NCBI GenBank assembly: GCA_016801885.1
Contig: CM028889.1
Location: 18,420,001-18,484,000, forward strand
Direction of reading: 5' to 3'
DNA: 64,000 nt
Source of the DNA: Toxotes chatareus
Lineage: Eukaryota; Chordata; Actinopteri; Toxotidae
Positions within the stretch are counted from its first letter, which is position 1; every line of letters starts with the position of its first letter. Shown here in pieces: positions 48,411-61,500 of this stretch. The notes beneath the pieces were generated by a model, which was not told the origin of the DNA, did not search any database, and saw only the letters and a list, made by a program, of their open reading frames with translations. The position numbers were made by a program, and so were the translations under genes.

Positions 48411-50572
48411 TTTATATTTTATTTCCATCATGATGCCTGTCTATGACTTTAACAAAAGAAAGTGTTTACATATCTGTTCAAAGGACCATTAAAAAGAGAT
48501 CACTTGTCTTTTCTGGGTGATATTACTGCATTTGAATACTTGACAATTTAGCTTTATTTAGCATGGCTGTTTTGTTCTGAGCTTCTAAAGTTTATGTCTT
48601 TTCAAAATTAAGTAGTATATCCACATGCCAAATGGCAACCTCAAAGATTTGATGGCTTTTAGATGATGATACCAACACATCTCTGTTTTGCACAAATTAA
48701 TATGCATTAAAAAAATAAAAAATAAAACTACAGAAAGGGGAGGGTGCATTCGAGCCCAGGCCCCTACTTCAGGCCAGCTTGGGACATTTGATTATCACCA
48801 TTTGTCTCTTTCCCATAATTTCTTAAGAATGCCCCCAGAAATATATGAAAGACAACGTGAAAAGAAGAAAAATACAATGAACATATCATCACTTTAAAGC
48901 TTATGGGAGTAAAAAAAAAAAAACTGGACACACTACTGCAGTGTCACCCACATCCTAAAAAGCTTTTAGGCAAATTTAAGGACCAAAATGCAGAACTCAA
49001 ACACAGACAGGTGGAATCAAGTCAATAGCAGTTCATTGCCAAATATAATAATGTTCTTAGCATGGGATAGGGCACATTGGGTGAGACTGTGGTCATGTGG
49101 TCAGGTTGAGCTTTGCATCCAGGTAAGGCACAAGCGAGAGACTGGTAAGCCAGGAGAGCAGGGAATCACAGGAGCCTGATGAGGACAGAGATGGCACAGA
49201 GCATGGTGAGATAGCAGAGGCACAGGTGCAGGTGAGTCTGGAGCACAACAGAGACAAGGAACACTTGGAAATAAACATCACTTCTGCATAAACTGCTTGC
49301 ATATACTGATCATCTGGAGAAGAGTGGAGTGAAAAACCGGTGTTAAAATACTGCAGGCTGAGGGTGCGCCTGATGAGGTGATTGTGGTCAGGTGGGCAGG
49401 AGTTCTGTCGGGGAACTGGAAGTAGGTCAGCCTAGACATACAAAGACAAGAAAGCAGACAAACAGGGGACAAAACCAGAAATAAAAGGAAGGAGGGAGAG
49501 ACTGTTGACTCCAAACATGATCAGGCCAATTTTTGCCTGGAAATACCTTTTGTATAAATCCCCATTACTAACCAGAATTAACCAGATAGAAGTCTGTAAG
49601 TGTATAAATAAAACAGACTGATTGTTCATATGCGTGACATTTTAAGGTCTTGTGAAATTTCATAGTTTTTGATGAACCCACTTGCTCCTCAAGGAGAGTG
49701 TGTTTTTATGTTTCTGTGTGTATGTTCACATATTCCCAAAATAGCCAAGTGTGAAAACTTCATTGGAAGCAGAGCAGAGACTTAGGTGAGATAGCTAGTT
49801 TGTTGTTGAGAAATCAGAACTTAAGCTGAGTGTGTTTCTGTGAAGACACTGACACCAGATAGACCCAACCCTCTGGTCCATGTGTAACAGCAGCCAAGAT
49901 GTCCTTCCAGCATCAGTTCTTCCTGTGGTGGCGTCTACTGAGGACATCACGCAGAGCTCGTGTTTTCTCTCAGTGCTCTGGGTTCAAGCTTGTTTGTGTT
50001 TGGTGAGACCAGACAGGATATCCCAAGGAGTGGGCACACTACAGCAGTGTTACCTGTATCCCAAAGCAAAGGATCATGGGAGAACCAGAGTTAACATGCC
50101 TTCACCGGGGATAAACGGTCTATAGGTCTAACTATAGATAAATTGACCAGTTTAATTCATGTTTTAAATCAAAAGATTATTTTTCTTTTTCAGGGAGTTC
50201 ACAAGGTCACACATGATTTGTTTACCTAGGGTGGATTTTCTTTCCATGGTGTGTAGGTTGAAAGGATTTAGTTCAAGGCTCTGGTGTTAAACTTGACCTT
50301 GAATGTTAACGCACAGAGTGCTAATGCCGTCTGAATCTGTCAGCTTTGTGATACAGTTTACATTCACTTGTGAAGCTTCTCTCTGTGAGGACAGCCTCTC
50401 TGTGACACCACAACAGTGTGTTTAAAATCCATACTGTCTTCTACACACACCTCACAAATGTCCATGTCCAGTGAATGATTCAGTAAAATGAATCCTTGTG
50501 ACACATGTATGACTGTGTGTGTTTGAGTGAGTGTGTGCACAGTAGGAGACTCCTCTTTATGTGTACATTCTT
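48411..50572. other. Intergenic DNA between cacna1e and the collagen gene
   Basis: I found no gene here. The stretch at about 48,960-49,640 (GCAGAACTCAAACACAGACAGG and onward) has the look of a dispersed repeat, but no ends could be fixed. An exon for the start of the collagen gene was looked for here and not found. Confidence 0.5.
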
Positions 50573-51631
50573 AGAGAATAAGGGTACACCCTTATGCCAA
50601 AAAGGGTGATTTATGACCCCCCCAAACCCCCCCAAACCCCCCCACCCCTTTTCTGACATCACTTCCTTCATCCTACCCCTTCATTGTTTTTCATTCCCTT
50701 CAAGACAACATGAAATAAATATAAATAAATTAGGGGGGTTTGATGTGAACATTTGGGTGCTTGATGTAAACATCCAACAGACGTATTCGATCTCTCAAAA
50801 CACCACTCAGCGCGCTCTATTAAATCTGTAAGTATTTATAGTGAGTGACCTGCATACAACTCTTTGTTGTCAACAGCTGTTTTTATGATTCAGATACTCT
50901 CTTACTGTAGCCTGAGTGCGTTAAGCTGAGGCCTTCCAGCTCCTCTAAAATAAGACGTTTAAATAAATAGCTGTTCTGAGGAGACCGGTAAACAAGCTTT
51001 CAAACGGTAACCTCTAAGAAACAACTAAATGTTTTATTTGCTTTTTTTTTTTTTTGTATTTTTTAAAAGCCGTAGGATAAAGCTGATAAATTCGTATTCC
51101 TACCACGAGTCATCTTGCCGGTGTAGTCCGATCCCTATGTACCTACGTTACTTTCTCACTTGCACATACCTTTCTCTGTTTTTCTTTTTCTTTGATGCAC
51201 CTTAAACAACAAATGCTTTGTCATGAGACGCCTTAGAATCTACAACATTGCATATTGACTCTTTGATCTGAAACTGTCACTTGGCACTCCTTTCCATGTG
51301 ACCACAGCACAAGGAGAAAGGAGCTTCTAAAACCAATGTTTACATCAAGCACCCAAATGTTCACATCAAACCCCCCTAATTTATTTATATTTATTTCATG
51401 TTGTCTTGAAGGGAATGAAAAACAATGAAGGGGTAGGATGAAGGAAGTGATGTCAGAAAAGGGGTGGGGGGGATACAGTGGGAGGGTCTAGGAAGTGATG
51501 TCATACATGGGTGGGGGGTTTCGGGCGGGATTAGGAAGTGACGCCATAAAGGGGCGGGGCTTGCGCCACGTGGTGGGGGGGTTGGGGTCATAAATCACCC
51601 TTTTTGGCATAAGGGTGTACCCTTATTCTCT
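50573..51631. mobile_element. Non-autonomous DNA transposon with long terminal inverted repeats
   Basis: The ends are mirror images. The left arm starts AGAGAATAAGGGTACACCC and the right arm ends with its complement. The arms pair nearly perfectly over about 200 bp (50,573-50,773 with 51,336-51,631), the right arm carrying about 100 extra G-rich bases. The flanks share ATTCTT (50,567-50,572 and 51,632-51,637), or ATTCTTA if the ends are drawn one base inward, which looks like a target duplication. No transposase frame lies inside the 1,059 bp. The superfamily is not assigned, because a 6-8 bp duplication does not decide it. Confidence 0.85.
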
Positions 51632-51666
51632 ATTCTTACGTGAATGTGCTAATGTTTACATGACAG

Positions 51667-51790
51667 GTTTCCAGATGAGCTGAGTGTGATGATGCGTCTG
51701 CGCCTGGGTCAACTCTGGTCAGAGGAGAGGATGCTATTGGTTATTTTAGGGCAGGTGGGGGTGGAGCTTTTCCAGCTGAAGGAGGGGCCA
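51667..51790 (+). pseudogene. TSPN-like exon remnant A (collagen N-terminal domain)
   Basis: After an acceptor (catgacag) the frame reads FPDELSVMMRLRLGQLW and ends VGVELFQLKEGP, then meets TGA at 51,791. It aligns with the TSPN stretch FPE-x-FS...LL-x-IY...GLEL of COL5/COL11 chains. In those genes the exon continues another 20 or so residues, so the stop is premature. A GT at 51,754 (after LVILGQ) could end a shorter exon that stays in frame with the next piece, so loss of function is not proven. Confidence 0.5.
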
Positions 51791-54700
51791 TGACTCTTCA
51801 CTGTCGTCAGTGTTTGGGAGCAACACTAGTGTGAACACGAGTCAGAAAACACAACAACACATATATGTACTCTCACACAACCATAGATAAACATATTAAT
51901 ATACATATTGTTAGTTCATCTTTTAATTTCTTCTTTAAAGGTCGTGAAAAGTAATTTTCTCAATTAGCTCCTTACTAAAAGTATTGAGTGTAAAACTCTT
52001 AAAAAGTAATACTTAAGGTTGTTTTCTCCAAATTTTACTTATTATTATAAATGTACCGTTGTCAACCCCTGTAGGTGAACAGTAGGAATTACAGTGAACT
52101 ACCTTCCCTGCCAAAAGAGTGTGAGGAAATCAAATGTCCTTGCTCTTTGAGTTATACTAATAATATAATTACTATAATTACTGTAGAAACAAAGATACTA
52201 GGTTGATATTAGGTAGCTATTAGGGTCTGTATAGAATTCAGACCTGGACAGATTGTTCCCCAAATCACCTATTACAACCAAATTATTCTGTTAGTGCCTG
52301 TTTTTGTTTGTAGAAAATGAAACAATCTCAGTAAAAGCTGATGCAGTTTCAGTTGTTTTCATTGTACAAATTCGACACACAGCTGCTCTATGTTAGAGCA
52401 ACATAGAAATACTATCAATATCTGAAATACCAAATCATTTGTCACTTTTTGCTATAAGTGAGAGTAAAATTCTCCCAGTTCTGTCTGACAGGTTTCCTGC
52501 TGCTCCTCTGTCGGATGGACTGTGGACAATTCCTGTCCATCTCCCTGTCTACACTGAAGTTGTACCTGGACTGCTGTCTACAGGAGACCACCCCCTGGCT
52601 TCACGGCTTGGGACCACACATCAACACTTTGGGCCTGATGCTGCTGGGAGGAGCGTCGCATACTTACCACACACCCTTTACCGTAAGCTCCCAACCTCAC
52701 CCGACAAAACCCTCCTGCAGGCAGCAGCCCCTCACTCTTCTGATCCTCATGTCACATTCCTCACCTGGGCCACAGTCCTCCCCTCCTGACCCTGGACAAC
52801 AGAGGTGGAAGAGGGAGGGCTCAATGTGAAGTTCAATGGCAAATTAAGCAGAATGCAGCCATTGGTAGAAAATAAACCACATGATTGCCATCAATTGATT
52901 TATTTGTTATTAAGCCTCACATCTGATGTAGTAGGAGTTTAACCTCTTAAGTATTTGGTATATAAAGATCTCCATCAGCGATGTAATCAGGTTCTCCCTG
53001 AGTGCTTATGAAAAGTTTTGGGAGAAAGGAATTCCAGGATAAGTATACTTCACTGAAAGAACATTTTAGAGGTATCTTACCTGTAACCCTTGAGTTGACA
53101 AATTAAAGTCTTTGGTGTGGACTGAGTGGGGATGAAAGGGTGACAGGGTTGCTAAAAAAAAAAGTGAGAGGTCAGTAAAATCTCTTTGCTTATCCCAGGC
53201 CGACATCAGTGGCCGCTGTGTTTTCTATAAAGTTTCACCTTCACTGTCCACCTGGCTGGACAGTGAAGGTACTGTAACAGGCTGGACCGACAACAGGGGA
53301 AGCAAAGAACTTGCACCTGCTGTATATCAACGGGCCTGGTAGACAACACACCGCAGTGTCTGTTGTTGTTCACACTCTGAGGCATGAGCCACTTGCTGAG
53401 GCTTAGGAGCTGGACACTGATCTGTCTGGCACTGCGATGACACAGGAAGCAGAGGGAGATGTGAACTGTATATGTATGTGGGTGTGTTTTTATGCTGTCA
53501 CAAGGTGTGTGTTTGTATGAGACTTTGGATGTCTGGCTTGGTCTATTGAGTTCATCGTCTCCCGTAGCTGTAAACGTGTTGTCAGCCAGCACTGGGCTCA
53601 GTCCTCCAGGGAGGTGTATGTGTTTTTCAAGTGCAGCCCCCTGGAGGAGTGTGTGAGGCAGGCTGGGCCTCTGACTTACAGACACTAACGTGACAGTCAG
53701 AGGAGAGCAGAGGTCTTTATCAGAAGCCATGCAGGGTGCTGTCGTGCTGCTGCTACTGAGCTGCGTAAGTCTGTTTGTACCATTTATCTTTGTTAAACTG
53801 TTATTGATGGATTTAGGTTAAAACCTATTGACAAGTTGTGGAAGAACTTAAAGAATTGTGTCTGACTTGTTTAGATTGATAGGGCTCTGAGAAAATGGCT
53901 GCAAATATTTCATTATAAGAAAGCAGACTTCTCAAAGAGTTTCAGACCTTGTTTCAATTTTAAAATATTATTTCAGAGCATTTGATGGCATCCAGATAAC
54001 TTTTAAGCATTATTAGTTCTGTCTTCATGCCATAGAGTAAAAAAGACTGAATACAATCAACATAAATCATCTTAAAACTCTGGAAAGTACTCTTGGCAAT
54101 TTCAGCATCAGGTTTGTTTTTTTTTTTTTACATGTACATGTAAGAAGATGAGAGAGAGGAAAAGATTTTCTCTTCAATGAGTCAACCTCATAAAATGATG
54201 GAGCAAATGTCACCCTCTTTGTCACTGTTGTATTAAGCATTGCATCAAAATGGCGGCCCTGCAGAGAGAAGTATTTAACCACGGAAACTCTTGGGTTTGG
54301 CCTTCACGTTAGTTAGAGTCAAATGAAGAACAAGTGTGAGGCATGAGAGTTAAACAAACATCTCTGAAATGGTGGACACATTCATCCAAGCATTCTTAGT
54401 GTTACGTGTTGACTTCAGTTTTTTTTTTTTTATGACTGACTCACACAGCCTCCTTTCTGTCTGAATTTGTCTTCTTTTTGACTGAGGCCTGGGCCAGGCC
54501 ATTGAACATTTTGTGCAATTTAGCTACTAGCAAAACTATTTAGTTATGCTTGTTTAGTTTGTTTAGTGGTATGTGATCCATTGCACTTTAAGACCAATGA
54601 GAGTAGAGACCAGGGAAAACCTGCGGCAAACTCCAACTCCAAAAGAAATATCCCTCATTCATTCTTCAATCTTGTAACATGCAGTAGTTGATATTTAAAT

Positions 54701-57700
54701 GTATTCATCATACTTGTATAGTTTCAAAAGTTCCGTATAACATTGCAGAAATGTTTTGCAGTCTTCAAATTCCCAGTGCAAATTCGGTGCCCCCTAGTGG
54801 TAATATTAAAAAAAGACACCGTAGCAGAAAGCAAGACACACTTACTGCTGTCATAAAAATAAAAAAAAATCACTGAAGTTGTAAGTCAGGGTTTGGAATG
54901 AAACTCTGGTTACTTTCTGTTTTCTGTACTTATGTGTTTGTTTGGGGGTTTTTTTTTTTGGGGTGTTCAGGGCACCATCCAGCAGATGATCTTTGTCTTG
55001 GGGGATCCTACAGCAGCTGAGCAGCACTGTCCAGGTCACAGCAGCACATGCTCAGCTCTGACAGACATACAGGTAAAGGTAAATGGTAGAGCTTTGCTCA
55101 CAAAGTCTATCTCCTCAGAACACCTATTTTTTCCCCAATATACAGTTTGCAAGCAGACGTTTTCCATCAAACATTCCAAACAATAATAAATCTTAACAGC
55201 TGTAACAGTGAGATAGAGACCAGGTTTTCCCTGCTCTCTATCTCACTGTTACAGCTATTTGTGCTTTTTATTATTATTATTATTTCTTTCTTTCTTTCTT
55301 TCTTTTTTACATGTTTGTGTGAAAGTATATTCCTTCATAATATTTTCCACAGTACTCTAAGGAGTGTATGTTAGCACCATTCCTGTCTGTCGGTGGAAGC
55401 CACACAGTGTCTCACAGAGGTTTAGCAACATAAAAATTTGTTTTGTTTTGGACACACACTTGAACATGTTATACTTGTGTGTGATTCCACAAGAAGCATT
55501 TTTCCATGAGAGTGTTTCCAGTTCAGTTCACACTTTTTCACACCAGTGTCAGCTGCTACTTTGCCATTAATTTTTAGTGTTCTACAATGAGACCAACGAT
55601 GATAGCAATTAAGATTAAATTAAAAACAGTACAGAATTTTAGTGATAAAACTTGGAAGAATATCTTAGGTCTCTGTCATTCACTCTAAAGACTATAAAAT
55701 GGAGACTTAAAAAGGAATTCAGCATACACTATACATTTTGAGGATCAAGCATAATGTTTCTCATTATTTAAACCTTTCCCAGGAGGTTGGAGCTAAAGAT
55801 GAGGCGACCACCCAGTCTGCCGTTAGCGTATCATCCAGACAAGAAAATTCCCCTCAAGACAGGACTCTGTATGCCGGTCTCACTGAGCTGACACCAGGAC
55901 TGGATCCAGTGAGCAGCACTTCCTCTCTGAAGTCACGTACAGCTCCAGACAGAGAAGATGCAGACACCAAAGCTGTAGTGAGAACACAGAGTGGCATGGA
56001 GACTCAGCCTACAGGCTCACCCAACAGAGAAAAAGACAAGCCAAAGACTGTGAGTAGGGAGGTAGCTGAGGGTGGAGCTAAGGAATCACAGCCTCTCTCT
56101 CTGACTGGAAATGAGATGATGCCTAATTCACGCCCTGATTTATCAGGAACAATAAAGGAACCCTGGAGAACAGAAGAGAGTATTACAGTCAGGACTGCTT
56201 TAGTCCACAGACCTCAAACTGCTCAGGAGTCAGGACATGTTCATCAGCTCTCTGCTGTAGCCAAGGAAGGCTCCACAAAAAACGGCGCATCTGTCTTGGA
56301 AAGTGTTGAGACGGCCATTTCAACCCCAAACATTCAACCTGTGAGCCCCACAGCTCCAGGTGTCACATCAAGAACCACAAAGGGAAATGCCGAAAGTGCA
56401 AGTACAGAAATAACTTTCTCCAACAATCCACAGGTCTTTGAGTTTGCTACCACACCTTCTCCTATCTCAGGCTCTACCACAGAATCAGGATTTTCTGCTT
56501 CTAGTGTGTACCCTTCATCTGAAGAAGGAATAAAGGAGGAAAGACAGGAGACATCACCAACAATGGTTACACCTCCAGTTTCAGTAGTCAGTGGTCTCTC
56601 CCTTAAAGCCTTTAAAGCAACAGAAAAAGACATACAACTGGAGAAAACAGTGTCAAAGGAGTTTGCTACATCTCAGAAAGATTCAGGCCCAAACCATACT
56701 GATTTAACTCCCACCATACAAAGTAGAGAAGCACTAAGTAGCAGGGATGTCATAGATGAGATGGGCAATGTTTCAGCCAGAGAGGATGAAGAAAAAACAG
56801 AAACTGAGGACGGGTTAGAAACGGTTTCACACAAAACAGAAACATTGCCGCAGCAACAACTTCCAGGTGGAGAGGAGGGGAGTGGCAGAGAGACAGATGA
56901 AGATGAGGCAGACTTAGGGTTGGAGGGGGACGAGGAAAAAGATGCAGAGATGGAAAAAGAAAATTATGGTTACGACGCTGACATCTTTGAGGAATATAAT
57001 CAGTCCTCATTTGATCGGATCTCCCAGTTCAGCAATGAAGACTCCATAGTCCAGCCAAAGACTGAATCTCCTCAGCACACTGTTAAAGCAGCCAATCAGC
57101 TGCCTACACACGCAGTCAGACATCACGGGGCAGGGCTAAGGCCTGGGATCAGAGGTCAAATGGTAAGACATTGTTTACATGTAGCATAACCACTGTGAAA
57201 TGTTCATTATCAATAATCAATGTCACATTTTTATTCACAGTGGTACTGAAGGCAGAGCGTTAATGATGTTAGAAATGCATAAACAAACCTCAGAGGAAAT
57301 TCTAATCTAATTTTCTGTTGTTATCATGGATGAAGTTGAGTTTGTATGGAGTTGCTTTGATGACCGAGATGGCTACATATAGCTGTGTCAATTCTGGCAC
57401 CTAGGAAAGCCATGCAAGTGTGTGTGTGTGTCTGCCATGTGCCTGCCATGTGCAGTAAAAGGCAGGGCTCTTCTGTGAAATGCATCATCTCCCTCCTCTG
57501 GTTAAACTGTGGCACTGAAACCCTGAACTGTGAGATCCAGCTTCTTGTATCGCACACAGAAGGCCGTATACAGTTTTTTTTAATTTCAGAAAAACAAATG
57601 CTAATTTCACCAGAATTCAGACATGATAACCTTCTGTCTGGGGGATAATGTTAAAACACTGCTCTTAAGGTTTGGTTTGAACTTTTTGTCCTACTCTGCT

Positions 57701-58545
57701 TTTATCAGTAACTCATAATGGATTACTGTACTTTACTTTTGAAAATGTCTGACAATGATGCAGACTTACTTGTTCTACCTCACTCTTTCTTCAGGGATTG
57801 CAGGGTCCACCTGGGTTACCAGGACCACCAGGACCTAAAGGAGACAAAGTACGTGGTAAATTAAAACGCTGTGATATGTGGTCAAGTTTCCAGTTGCTGG
57901 TAAGGCAATTGTTTGCTAACATTTTAGCCATGAGAGGCTGCATTGTAGAAGGGGTCAGTTAAACCAGTACCATGAGGGATTTAACAAGCAGCTGTGTGAG
58001 AAGTTCAGTGGGAACTCTGTCAAAACAAACCCTAGTTAAATTTCACTTAAACCTTAGCTTAACCAGATGTCTGCTTTGTGTTGGATGGATCTTTGTCATT
58101 TGTTGGCAGCTTTCTTGTGTTTCTCACAGACATCAATGAATCTTAATAGTAACTGCATTTAATAACTATTTAGACTACATGTTAGCAATAAAAAAAAAAA
58201 CTGTGTCCTTGACGTCAAAAGCTGCTATGAAATCCATGAGCACAGCTTCAACTAGTTTCCTGTCAAATGAGAGTGATATGAAAGACTCATATTTTGGGCA
58301 GTGTTGATTAAGTCTGTAGACTATTTAATCTAAGCTCTGTTTTCCATATCAAACAGATATATTATTTTCTGTCCTCTCAGGGCTATCAAGGGGTTATGGG
58401 CAGGACCGGGCGAACAGGATACAGAGGCCCCATAGGTCCTCCTGGAATGCCTGCCATTGTTGTATTTAAAACCTCTGATGAAGAGTGGGAGGCTTTCAAG
58501 GTAAACTGTTGTTGTAGCTCTACACCCCTTACCAGACACAGAGGT

Positions 58546-58579
<34 letters not shown>

Positions 58580-61500
58580 TTGATCAGAAATCGTGTGGGT
58601 TAGCAGAACAGTGTTTACAAATGTTTACCCGGTTTTCTCAGAAATATTTAGGGTGTCTTGCAAATTTGTCAATTTATATACATATTTTATGAGACATTTC
58701 CAGCGCTTGGATGATTGATCTCAAATTGTATTATTTTCACTGCAAGCCTCTTTATGTATCACTTGAGATATTTTTGTGTCGTTTCTTTGCAGAAAAAGAA
58801 GGTCTACAAAAAGTTGGTGTCTTCATGGCCAGTAGGTGTTTGTTTTAAAGAATAAATGAAATTCTTTTTGTATTTCATCTAACTGCAACAACATACAGTA
58901 CACACATTATTTCTTTGTTTACAGTCAGTGTAAAAATACTAGGACTGAACGTATGTCTAGGAAATATGTATTGGTATATGTATAACATGAAGACATGTTG
59001 TTAGTGAGGCATAAGACATTGTATTTTTTAATCTTCAGAAACTTAAGGGGGCTCCAGGGCCTACTGGACCCCCAGGAGATGATGGGCCAATTGTAAGTAA
59101 AAGTGTTACAAAACTGTTATGGATTACTTACAAAGGCAAAGTTTAAACAGCCATGTAGGGTTAAACTTTATCATGACAAAACCAAATATAAATAGATTGT
59201 GAAAGGACTCTGGTGGCTGACTTTGTGTTCTAGGGGCCGCATGGGATTCCTGGCAAGCAAGGACCAAAAGGACCTCAAGGGAAAATTGTAGGTATCTCTA
59301 CTTGTACATGTACTGCTGATAAGGTGGTTGCTATTGTCTTGTTGGGTAGTTGCTAGGGTGTTACTGGTGTGTCACTGGTTACTAAGATGTTACAAGATAG
59401 TTGATAGGATGTATTAAGGTAGTTGTTATGGTGCATGATTCAACTACTGCAGCGACCTGGATGGTTACTAGGGTTTGTGGGGTGGTTCCTGGGTTCAAAT
59501 TGTTGCTGCCATGGTGTGATTAAGTAGTTGCTTGAAATAGTTGCTGGAGTATTGCTGGTAGTGAGTATGCAGGACAAGGTGTCTGAAAATAAGAAAAATA
59601 ATACCCCTAAATGCACTACTATGAGTATATTATATTGCACACTAATAATACAATAAATAGACTGAACAGAATTCAGTACAATATGGTTGTATATTATGAT
59701 ATTTTTAAATTACTACCTGTTTTCTGCAATGAAAGTTTTTATGTCATCCGGCAAGCTGCATTGCATATTATGTTGTACTCCAGGGCAGTCCTGGACCACA
59801 GGGTTTGCCAGGTCCCCAGGGACGACCTGGAAGAGAGGGGACCCCAGGAGAGGATGCAGACCCAGGCCCTCCAGGCTTACGTGGAGAACAGGTAAATCCA
59901 CTGACAGGCATATAAAAGATGGCTATATTTTTATAGTTTGTCTGTTACATATAATTGCCGCTTGTAAGTCCAGTCAAGTTGCATTTTGATAAATTCACTT
60001 TGTGCTTGTCCCTATAGGGTCCCAAAGGCTACAGAGGAGAGAAGGGCAGTAAAGGGGAGCTGGGTGAGTGGGTAAGAGTGGCCTGGAATTCTAATGTTAT
60101 GGGGATTTAAATTATGGAGGCCCAAGTATTTTTGTGTCCATCTCTCTTTCTAAATGTCTAGGCATTGTTGTATGTTGCATTGTTGCTTTGTTGCATGCTA
60201 GGTATATTTTTTTGCAGCTGCTGCACATTTTTATATGTGAGTGTTGATCAAATCCCATTTTTTCTGCCTTTAGGGTTATCAAGGAGAGGCTGGACCACAG
60301 GGAGACAGAGGACAAAAAGGAGACAAGGTCTGAATCCGGATCCAACACACACACGCAGTCTTTTTCAGGAGTAGAGGACTGAAATATTTGATAATAATTT
60401 CTGTGTCTCGCAGGGAAATAAAGGAGTCAGAGGCCTTGTTGGGCTCCCTGGGTACATAGTAAGTACAAATCACTTTACTGTTTAATGATGACCCCTTTGG
60501 AGGTCATATCAGTGTAAAGTTACTAAAAAGTCCAATATAGAACTTCTTTTAATTTTTTTTGTTGGTTTTTCAAGCAGTCACTAAAATGATTAATATTTAA
60601 TAAAGTAGATGGCCACAATGCAATATCTGACCTGTTCTCTGTTTGCAGGGAGTGCCCGGAGCCAGGGGTCCTCCAGGTTTTCCAGGACCACCAGGAATTC
60701 TGGTCAGTGCTGTGCTCTCTCTGGGTTACAATTATTTATAGCTATTTAAATAACAATAACTATTTAAATATTCTACATCTTGATCACTGCCATTGTTGCT
60801 TTTTATTGTTTTCAGGGAGATATTGGAGCTCCAGGCTTTGCTGGACCACCAGGCCCACCTGTAAGTTATATACTACCACAGAGACATTGTACTAGATCAA
60901 GTCATTGCTTTGGGATTAAACTATAAGCTGCTGTTAAAGTAAGAAGACCATTAATTAATTTGTCTTATCCTCAGGGCAAAACGGGCCCCAGCGGACTAAA
61001 AGGTGTCGTAGGTGTTAAAGGACCTCCTGTAAGTAAACAACTAGTCAATCAAGTTGAAGTCCAAATTGATTCAGAAAAAGATACTTGTAAAACAATGAAC
61101 ATGTTGTCAGGGTCATCAAGGTGAACTGGGGGCCAGAGGAGCAACTGGACCACAGGTACACTCATAGATGTAATCCTTCTCACAGATATTAATAAAAAGC
61201 CTACAACACTTAGTTAGCTCAGTAAATGTCTAACTGGCATGAACCTGCATTGTTTCAGGGAGAGCCAGGTCCTGATGGAACAGTTGGATTTCCTGGTGTT
61301 CGTGGACCTCAGGTATATGATCATTTGATCAGATTCAGAAACTGAATGACTGTGTCACGGTAACTTTACTTGAATTTACAGTAAGTGGGGATTTGAGTCA
61401 CACAGATTTCTGACATTGTGAATTAAATAAACCAACCTCAGTATTTTTTTTCTTTCAGGGAAACCCAGGACCAGATGGACCTCGGGGTCCTAAAGGGGAC

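Noticed and set aside
49898..50090. Open frame starting MSFQHQFFLWW, considered as the missing first collagen exon
   Set aside because: No signal-peptide cleavage site, no donor in the right phase, and no likeness to the TSPN N-terminal exon.
50573..51631. Repeated inverted blocks considered as a CRISPR-like array
   Set aside because: Two inverted arms, not direct repeats with spacers, in a vertebrate genome; a transposon explains them.
53206..53730. Minus-strand open frame of 174 codons in the 5' part of the collagen gene
   Set aside because: No recognisable domain and no splice or promoter support. It overlaps the sense-strand 5' region and reads like chance.
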